A stretch of DNA of 64,000 bases from Clavelina lepadiformis. Lineage: Eukaryota; Chordata; Ascidiacea; Aplousobranchia; Clavelinidae. Below the pieces are notes generated by a model that made no database searches, was not told the DNA's origin, and saw only the letters and a list, made by a program, of their open reading frames with translations. Position 1 is the stretch's first letter. Each line of letters opens with the position of its first letter. The position numbers were made by a program, and so were the translations under genes. The DNA lies in assembly GCF_947623445.1 (NCBI RefSeq), contig NC_135246.1:10151856-10215855 (forward strand), in the 5' to 3' direction. Shown piece after piece: positions 56,439 to 64,000 of this stretch.

Positions 56439-57293
56439 GCGGCGATCGATCTTTATTTGATCCAGTAAATATACTTTGACTGAAATCCGGCTCAAGGGAT
56501 CATGATCCAATTTTAAAAAAATAGGCTTTTCAATGCAAGTACATTTAACTAAGAAGCTACTGTCGTAGAACCACTTCACGAGCCTCCATCAATATTCGCT
56601 TGCAACGAGATCTAGGCTAAGAATGCCTACATTCTCAGTTTGACAGAATTACAAAATAATAACAAACCAGCCCACGTCGACGTCACATGCACATTGCACT
56701 TCGAAATTTTTCATCCAGTAGATATGACGCATTGGTTGCGAAATCGTCATAAACACAGTGTTTCCAGCTGAAAAAATATGTTCCTAATGCGAACTGACAC
56801 CTCAACAAAACAAAGTGAACGAAATTAGTTGCCTCGACACGCGATTGAACCAGGGACCATTGAACATTAAACCAAGAAGCTACTATCGCAAAACTACATC
56901 ACGAGCCTTCCTCAATTTTGGCTTGCAACGATATATAGGCTAGGAATGCCTACATTCTTAGTTTGGACAGAATCATTTTACTAAAATTTATAAAACAACC
57001 ACCTAAACTTTACAGCATGTTTTGAGAGTAAAAGTTTCGGACAACTAATCCACGGAAAACAAATATGCGACTTCTAAATAATTTACAGCTTAGCCTGGAC
57101 CTGCAATACGCTATCGCCAAAACCATATCAAACCAGCCCACGTCGACGTCACATGCGCATTGGACTGCAACATTTTTCGTCTTTTTAATATCACGCATTG
57201 GTGGAGACCTCGTCACACATAAAATGTTCCCGCTTAAAATTGTGTTCCTAAAAGGAAATGACTTCTCAAAAGAACGAAGTAATCGAAATTAGT

Positions 57294-57366
57294 TGCCTCG
57301 ACCCGGGATTGAACCAGGGACCTTTAGATCTTCAGTCTAACGCTCTCCCAACTGAGCTATCGAGGC
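57294..57366 (-). tRNA. tRNA-Phe(GAA), unit 42
   Basis: Reads as consensus; haplotype A. Confidence 0.97.
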
Positions 57367-57372
57367 AAGCTT

Positions 57373-57446
57373 TGGCCAATACGGGGCTCGAACCCGCGAC
57401 ATTCGCGTTATTAGCACGACGCTCTAACCAACTGAGCTAATCGGCC
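57373..57446 (-). tRNA. tRNA-Ile(AAT), unit 42
   Basis: Reads as consensus. Confidence 0.97.
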
Positions 57447-57696
57447 TCGATTGTTTGGGGTCCAAAACAACGATTAATTTCACCATTATTCCGACTTTGA
57501 AATTTTTGTTTTATTGAAGAATTTTCTGGCAAATTGAGAATTTTTCTTTCAGCAATCCATTTCTCTAAGTTATCACGGCATATACCTCCCTATTAACGAA
57601 CAACAATCCTTATTCTTCAAAACATTTTTGTCATCAAAGCGAAAATACACTTTCTGGGCACTCACACGAAAGGTTATCCAGGTAATGTTAAGAAAA

Positions 57697-57767
57697 TGCA
57701 TTGACCGGGAATCGAACCCGGGCCTCCCGCGTGGCAGGCGAGAATTCTACCACTGAACCATCAATGC
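57697..57767 (-). tRNA. tRNA-Gly(GCC), unit 42
   Basis: Reads as consensus. Confidence 0.97.
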
Positions 57768-57774
57768 ATGCACT

Positions 57775-57846
57775 TTCCCAGACCGGGAATCGAACCCGGG
57801 CCGCCTGGGTGAAAGCCAGGAATCCTGACCACTAGACCATCTGGGA
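57775..57846 (-). tRNA. tRNA-Glu(TTC), unit 42
   Basis: Reads as consensus. Confidence 0.97.
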
Positions 57847-58701
57847 GCGGCGATCGATCTTTATTTGATCCAGTAAATATACTTTGACTGAAATCCGGCT
57901 CAAGGGATCCTGACCCAATTTTTAAAAAATAGGCTTTTCAATGCAAAGTACATTTAACTAAGAAGCTACTGTCGTAGAACCACTTCACGAGCCTCCATCA
58001 ATATTCGCTTGCAACAAGATCTAGGCTAAGAATGCCTACATTCTCAGTTTGACAGAATTACAAAATAATAACAAACCAGCCCACGTCGACGTCACATGCA
58101 CATTGCACTTCGACATTTTTCATCCAGTAGATATGACGCATTGGTTGCGAAATCGTCATAAACACAATGTTTCCAGCTGAAAAATGTGTTCCTAATGCGA
58201 ACTGACACCTCAACAAAACAAAGTGAACGAAATTAGTTGCCTCGACACGCGATTGAACCAGGGACCATTGAACATTAAACCAAGAAGCTACTATCGCAAA
58301 ACTACATCACGAGCCTTCCTCAATTTTGGCTTGCAACGATATATAGGCTAGGAATGCCTACATTCTTAGTTTGGACAGAATCATTTCACTAAAATTTATA
58401 AAACAACCACCTAAACTTTACAGCATGTTTTGAGAGTAAAAGTTTCGGACAACTAATCCACGGAAAACAAATATGCGACTTCTAAATAATTTACAGCTTA
58501 GCCTGGACCTGCAATACGCTATCGCCAAAACCATATCAAACCAGCCCACGTCGACGTCACATGCGCATTGGACTGCAACATTTTTCGTCTTTTTAATATC
58601 ACGCATTGGTGGAGACCTCGTCACACATAAAATGTTCCCGCTTAAAATTGTGTTCCTAAAAGGAAATGACTTCTCAAAAGAACGAAGTAATCGAAATTAG
58701 T

Positions 58702-58774
58702 TGCCTCGACCCGGGATTGAACCAGGGACCTTTAGATCTTCAGTCTAACGCTCTCCCAACTGAGCTATCGAGGC
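58702..58774 (-). tRNA. tRNA-Phe(GAA), unit 43
   Basis: Reads as consensus; last of 13 haplotype A units in a row. Confidence 0.97.
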
Positions 58775-58780
58775 AAGCTT

Positions 58781-58854
58781 TGGCCAATACGGGGCTCGAA
58801 CCCGCGACATTCGCGTTATTAGCACGACGCTCTAACCAACTGAGCTAATCGGCC
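58781..58854 (-). tRNA. tRNA-Ile(AAT), unit 43
   Basis: Reads as consensus. Confidence 0.97.
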
Positions 58855-59104
58855 TCGATTGTTTGGGGTCCAAAACAACGATTAATTTCACCATTATTCC
58901 GACTTTGAAATTTTTGTTTTATTGAAGAATTTTCTGGCAAATTGAGAATTTTTCTTTCAGCAATCCATTTCTCTAAGTTATCACGGCATATACCTCCCTA
59001 TTAACGAACAACAATCCTTATTCTTCAAAACATTTTTGTCATCAAAGCGAAAATACACTTTCTGGGCACTCACACGAAAGGTTATCCAGGTAATGTTAAG
59101 AAAA

Positions 59105-59175
59105 TGCATTGACCGGGAATCGAACCCGGGCCTCCCGCGTGGCAGGCGAGAATTCTACCACTGAACCATCAATGC
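59105..59175 (-). tRNA. tRNA-Gly(GCC), unit 43
   Basis: Reads as consensus. Confidence 0.97.
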
Positions 59176-59182
59176 ATGCACT

Positions 59183-59254
59183 TTCCCAGACCGGGAATCG
59201 AACCCGGGCCGCCTGGGTGAAAGCCAGGAATCCTGACCACTAGACCATCTGGGA
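59183..59254 (-). tRNA. tRNA-Glu(TTC), unit 43
   Basis: Reads as consensus. Confidence 0.97.
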
Positions 59255-60109
59255 GCGGCGATCGATCTTTATTTGATCCAGTAAATATACTTTGACTGAA
59301 ATCCGGCTCAAGGGATCCTGACCCAATTTTTAAAAATTAGGCTTTTCAATGCAAAGTACATTTAACTAAGAAGCTACTGTCGTAGAACCACTTCACGAGC
59401 CTCCATCAATATTCGCTTGCAACAAGATCTAGGCTAAGAATGCCTACATTCTCAGTTTGACAGAATTACAAAATAATAACAAACCAGCCCACGTCGACGT
59501 CACATGCACATTGCACTTCGACATTTTTCATCCAGTAGATATGACGCATTGGTTGCGAAATCGTCATAAACACAATGTTTCCAGCTGAAAAATGTGTTCC
59601 TAATGCGAACTGACACCTCAACAAAACAAAGTGAACGAAATTAGTTGCCTCGACACGCGATTGAACCAGGGACCATTGAACATTAAACCAAGAAGCTACT
59701 ATCGCAAAACTACATCACGAGCCTTCCTCAATTTTGGCTTGCAACGATATATAGGCTAGGAATGCCTACATTCTTAGTTTGGACAGAATCATTTTACTAA
59801 AATTTATAAAACAACCACCTAAACTTTACAGCATGTTTTGAGAGTAAAAGTTTCCGATAACTAATCCACGGAAAACAAATATGCGACTTCTAAATAATTT
59901 ACAGCTTAGCCTGGACCTGCAATACGCTATCGCCAAAACCATATCAAACCAGCCCACGTCGACGTCACATGCGCATTGGACTACAACATTTTTCGTATTT
60001 TTAATATCACGCATTGGTGGAGACCTCGTCACACATAAAATGTTCCCGCTTAAAATTGTGTTCCTAAAAGGAAATGACTTCTCAAAAGAACGAAGTAATC
60101 GAAATTAGT

Positions 60110-60182
60110 TGCCTCGACCCGGGATTGAACCAGGGACCTTTAGATCTTCAGTCTAACGCTCTCCCAACTGAGCTATCGAGGC
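60110..60182 (-). tRNA. tRNA-Phe(GAA), unit 44
   Basis: Reads as consensus; haplotype B. Confidence 0.97.
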
Positions 60183-60188
60183 AAGCTT

Positions 60189-60262
60189 TGGCCAATACGG
60201 GGCTCGAACCCGCGAATTTCGCGTTATTAGCACGACGCTCTAACCAACTGAGCTAATCGGCC
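60189..60262 (-). tRNA. tRNA-Ile(AAT), unit 44
   Basis: Variable-loop U45 to A and G46 to U, shared by units 44-46 only. Confidence 0.95.
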
Positions 60263-60512
60263 TCGATTGTTTGGGGTCCAAAACAACGATTAATTTCACC
60301 ATTATTCCGACTTTGAAATTTTTGTTTTATTGAAGAATTTTCTGGCAAATTGAGAATTTTTCTTTCAGCAATCCATTTCTCTAAGTTATCACGGCATATA
60401 CCTCCCTATTAACGAACAACAATCCTTATTCTTCAAAACATTTTTGTCATCAAAGCGAAAATACACTTTCTGGGCACTCACACGAAAGGTTATCCAGGTA
60501 ATGTTAAGAAAA

Positions 60513-60583
60513 TGCATTGACCGGGAATCGAACCCGGGCCTCCCGCGTGGCAGGCGAGAATTCTACCACTGAACCATCAATGC
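60513..60583 (-). tRNA. tRNA-Gly(GCC), unit 44
   Basis: Reads as consensus. Confidence 0.97.
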
Positions 60584-60590
60584 ATGCACT

Positions 60591-60662
60591 TTCCCAGACC
60601 GGGAATCGAACCCGGGCCGCCTGGGTGAAAGCCAGGAATCCTGACCACTAGACCATCTGGGA
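60591..60662 (-). tRNA. tRNA-Glu(TTC), unit 44
   Basis: Reads as consensus. Confidence 0.97.
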
Positions 60663-61517
60663 GCGGCGATCGATCTTTATTTGATCCAGTAAATATACTT
60701 TGACTGAAATCCGGCTCAAGGGATCCTGACCCAATTTTTAAAAAATAGGCTTTTCAATGCAAAGTACATTTAACTAAGAAGCTACTGTCGTAGAACCACT
60801 TCACGAGCCTCCATCAATATTCGCTTGCAACAAGATCTAGGCTAAGAATGCCTACATTCTCAGTTTGACAGAATTACAAAATAATAACAAACCAGCCCAC
60901 GTCGACGTCACATGCACATTGCACTTCGACATTTTTCATCCAGTAGATATGACGCATTGGTTGCGAAATCGTCATAAACACAATGTTTCCAGCTGAAAAA
61001 TGTGTTCCTAATGCGAACTGACACCTCAACAAAACAAAGTGAACGAAATTAGTTGCCTCGACACGCGATTGAACCAGGGACCATTGAACATTAAACCAAG
61101 AAGCTACTATCGCAAAACTACATCACGAGCCTTCCTCAATTTTGGCTTGCAACGATATATAGGCTAGGAATGCCTACATTCTTAGTTTGGACAGAATCAT
61201 TTTACTAAAATTTATAAAACAACCACCTAAACTTTACAGCATGTTTTGAGAGTAAAAGTTTCCGATAACTAATCCACGGAAAACAAATATGCGACTTCTA
61301 AATAATTTACAGCTTAGCCTGGACCTGCAATACGCTATCGCCAAAACCATATCAAACCAGCCCACGTCGACGTCACATGCGCATTGGACTACAACATTTT
61401 TCGTATTTTTAATATCACGCATTGGTGGAGACCTCGTCACACATAAAATGTTCCCGCTTAAAATTGTGTTCCTAAAAGGAAATGACTTCTCAAAAGAACG
61501 AAGTAATCGAAATTAGT

Positions 61518-61590
61518 TGCCTCGACCCGGGATTGAACCAGGGACCTTTAGATCTTCAGTCTAACGCTCTCCCAACTGAGCTATCGAGGC
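61518..61590 (-). tRNA. tRNA-Phe(GAA), unit 45
   Basis: Reads as consensus; haplotype B. Confidence 0.97.
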
Positions 61591-61596
61591 AAGCTT

Positions 61597-61670
61597 TGGC
61601 CAATACGGGGCTCGAACCCGCGAATTTCGCGTTATTAGCACGACGCTCTAACCAACTGAGCTAATCGGCC
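61597..61670 (-). tRNA. tRNA-Ile(AAT), unit 45
   Basis: Same variable-loop changes as unit 44. Confidence 0.95.
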
Positions 61671-61920
61671 TCGATTGTTTGGGGTCCAAAACAACGATTA
61701 ATTTCACCATTATTCCGACTTTGAAATTTTTGTTTTATTGAAGAATTTTCTGGCAAATTGAGAATTTTTCTTTCAGCAATCCATTTCTCTAAGTTATCAC
61801 GGCATATACCTCCCTATTAACGAACAACAATCCTTATTCTTCAAAACATTTTTGTCATCAAAGCGAAAATACACTTTCTGGGCACTCACACGAAAGGTTA
61901 TCCAGGTAATGTTAAGAAAA

Positions 61921-61991
61921 TGCATTGACCGGGAATCGAACCCGGGCCTCCCGCGTGGCAGGCGAGAATTCTACCACTGAACCATCAATGC
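61921..61991 (-). tRNA. tRNA-Gly(GCC), unit 45
   Basis: Reads as consensus. Confidence 0.97.
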
Positions 61992-61998
61992 ATGCACT

Positions 61999-62070
61999 TT
62001 CCCAGACCGGGAATCGAACCCGGGCCGCCTGGGTGAAAGCCAGGAATCCTGACCACTAGACCATCTGGGA
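61999..62070 (-). tRNA. tRNA-Glu(TTC), unit 45
   Basis: Reads as consensus. Confidence 0.97.
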
Positions 62071-62925
62071 GCGGCGATCGATCTTTATTTGATCCAGTAA
62101 ATATACTTTGACTGAAATCCGGCTCAAGGGATCCTGACCCAATTTTTAAAAATTAGGCTTTTCAATGCAAAGTACATTTAACTAAGAAGCTACTGTCGTA
62201 GAACCACTTCACGAGCCTCCATCAATATTCGCTTGCAACAAGATCTAGGCTAAGAATGCCTACATTCTCAGTTTGACAGAATTACAAAATAATAACAAAC
62301 CAGCCCACGTCGACGTCACATGCACATTGCACTTCGACATTTTTCATCCAGTAGATATGACGCATTGGTTGCGAAATCGTCATAAACACAATGTTTCCAG
62401 CTGAAAAATGTGTTCCTAATGCGAACTGACACCTCAACAAAACAAAGTGAACGAAATTAGTTGCCTCGACACGCGATTGAACCAGGGACCATTGAACATT
62501 AAACCAAGAAGCTACTATCGCAAAACTACATCACGAGCCTTCCTCAATTTTGGCTTGCAACGATATATAGGCTAGGAATGCCTACATTCTTAGTTTGGAC
62601 AGAATCATTTTACTAAAATTTATAAAACAACCACCTAAACTTTACAGCATGTTTTGAGAGTAAAAGTTTCCGATAACTAATCCACGGAAAACAAATATGC
62701 GACTTCTAAATAATTTACAGCTTAGCCTGGACCTGCAATACGCTATCGCCAAAACCATATCAAACCAGCCCACGTCGACGTCACATGCGCATTGGACTAC
62801 AACATTTTTCGTATTTTTAATATCACGCATTGGTGGAGACCTCGTCACACATAAAATGTTCCCGCTTAAAATTGTGTTCCTAAAAGGAAATGACTTCTCA
62901 AAAGAACGAAGTAATCGAAATTAGT

Positions 62926-62998
62926 TGCCTCGACCCGGGATTGAACCAGGGACCTTTAGATCTTCAGTCTAACGCTCTCCCAACTGAGCTATCGAGGC
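62926..62998 (-). tRNA. tRNA-Phe(GAA), unit 46
   Basis: Reads as consensus; haplotype B. Confidence 0.97.
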
Positions 62999-63004
62999 AA
63001 GCTT

Positions 63005-63078
63005 TGGCCAATACGGGGCTCGAACCCGCGAATTTCGCGTTATTAGCACGACGCTCTAACCAACTGAGCTAATCGGCC
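63005..63078 (-). tRNA. tRNA-Ile(AAT), unit 46
   Basis: Same variable-loop changes as unit 44. Confidence 0.95.
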
Positions 63079-63328
63079 TCGATTGTTTGGGGTCCAAAAC
63101 AACGATTAATTTCACCATTATTCCGACTTTGAAATTTTTGTTTTATTGAAGAATTTTCTGGCAAATTGAGAATTTTTCTTTCAGCAATCCATTTCTCTAA
63201 GTTATCACGGCATATACCTCCCTATTAACGAACAACAATCCTTATTCTTCAAAACATTTTTGTCATCAAAGCGAAAATACACTTTCTGGGCACTCACACG
63301 AAAGGTTATCCAGGTAATGTTAAGAAAA

Positions 63329-63399
63329 TGCATTGACCGGGAATCGAACCCGGGCCTCCCGCGTGGCAGGCGAGAATTCTACCACTGAACCATCAATGC
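63329..63399 (-). tRNA. tRNA-Gly(GCC), unit 46
   Basis: Reads as consensus. Confidence 0.97.
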
Positions 63400-63406
63400 A
63401 TGCACT

Positions 63407-63478
63407 TTCCCAGACCGGGAATCGAACCCGGGCCGCCTGGGTGAAAGCCAGGAATCCTGACCACTAGACCATCTGGGA
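63407..63478 (-). tRNA. tRNA-Glu(TTC), unit 46
   Basis: Reads as consensus. It is the last complete gene in the window; the half-copy of Phe follows near 63875. Confidence 0.97.
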
Positions 63479-63969
63479 GCGGCGATCGATCTTTATTTGA
63501 TCCAGTAAATATACTTTGACTGAAATCCGGCTCAAGGGATCCTGACCCAATTTTTAAAAAATAGGCTTTTCAATGCAAAGTACATTTAACTAAGAAGCTA
63601 CTGTCGTAGAACCACTTCACGAGCCTCCATCAATATTCGCTTGCAACAAGATCTAGGCTAAGAATGCCTACATTCTCAGTTTGACAGAATTACAAAATAA
63701 TAACAAACCAGCCCACGTCGACGTCACATGCACATTGCACTTCGACATTTTTCATCCAGTAGATATGACGCATTGGTTGCGAAATCGTCATAAACACAAT
63801 GTTTCCAGCTGAAAAATGTGTTCCTAATGCGAACTGACACCTCAACAAAACAAAGTGAACGAAATTAGTTGCCTCGACACGCGATTGAACCAGGGACCAT
63901 TGAACATTAAACCAAGAAGCTACTATCGCAAAACTACATCACGAGCCTTCCTCAATTTTGGCTTGCAAC

Positions 63970-64000
63970 GATATATAGGCTAGGAATGCCTACATTCTTA
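63970..64000 (-). repeat. Start of unit 47, cut by the window end
   Basis: 31 bp identical to the first bases of the unit, showing that the array continues. Confidence 0.97.

Larger units (their letters stand above)
1..64000 (-). repeat. Tandem tRNA gene array, about 1,408-bp unit, 46 full units
   Basis: The sequence repeats with a period of 1,400-1,409 bp across the whole window, apart from two units of 1,005-1,006 bp. Unit starts, taken at the first base of the window, recur at 1409, 2810, 4218, 5627, 6633 and so on to 62562. A partial unit begins at 63970. Single-base length differences come from A-runs near the TATA-side spacer (for example two versus three A after 'caatgc'), and unit 2 lacks 7 bp of the Ile-Gly spacer. 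All tRNA genes point the same way. Neither array edge is visible. Homogeneity this high implies ongoing unequal crossing-over or gene conversion. Confidence 0.99.

Noticed and set aside
1-64000. CRISPR array
   Set aside because: The repeats are about 1.4 kb units with tRNA genes and nearly identical spacers, not short repeats with unique spacers.
1-64000. Bacterial or organellar tRNA operon
   Set aside because: Ile(AAT), absence of encoded CCA, pol III T-run terminators and animal-like tRNA bodies do not fit.
1-64000. tRNA-derived SINE family or other mobile element
   Set aside because: I see no A-rich tail, target-site duplication, inverted terminal repeat or transposase. Copies are in strict head-to-tail register and each tRNA folds properly.

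Overview
The window is one uninterrupted tandem array of a eukaryotic tRNA gene cluster, with no protein-coding gene that I can support. The unit is about 1,408 bp and repeats 46 times head to tail; a 47th begins at 63970, and the array runs off both ends of the window. Every tRNA gene is on the minus strand. In transcription order a full unit carries Glu(TTC), Gly(GCC), Ile(AAT) and Phe(GAA). I count 46 Glu, 46 Gly, 44 Ile and 44 Phe genes, 180 in all, or about one per 356 bp.

The host is a eukaryote, most likely an animal. Ile has an AAT anticodon, which needs A-to-inosine editing in eukaryotes. No gene encodes the 3' CCA. Internal A and B boxes are intact, T-runs serve as RNA polymerase III terminators, and the Gly, Glu, Ile and Phe bodies closely resemble animal nuclear tRNAs as I remember them. 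I cannot name the species. Long tandem tRNA arrays are known from Xenopus laevis and Entamoeba; this unit has a different gene set from the Xenopus unit.

Layout of unit 1 (1-1408), plus-strand coordinates: 1-338 spacer with a palindromic element; 339-342 T4 terminator for Phe; 365-437 Phe; a 6-bp gap; 444-517 Ile; 518-763 spacer; 764-767 T4 terminator touching Gly; 768-838 Gly; a 7-bp gap; 846-917 Glu; 945-952 TATA-like element upstream of Glu; 918-1308 spacer; 1309-1344 a 3' half-copy of tRNA-Phe. The part from about 1015 to 1344 is a diverged duplicate of the Phe-flanking spacer.

The genes form two tight pairs, Glu-Gly and Ile-Phe. Neither gap contains a T-run, so each pair is probably transcribed as a dicistronic precursor.

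Units differ by scattered substitutions, which fall into two interleaved spacer haplotypes (called A and B here), and by larger block duplications of about 8,451, 5,633 and 2,816-2,817 bp. Units 5 and 10 lack Ile-Phe through the same 403-bp deletion. Several genes carry changes likely to alter function. The main ones are a Glu tRNA whose anticodon reads TTT (units 20 and 26), Phe copies that lost identity base G20 (units 31, 32, 35, 36, 37, 39), Ile copies with an internal T4 (units 17, 23) and a Gly copy with an internal T4 (unit 29). Copy number and exact block duplications depend on the assembly being right.
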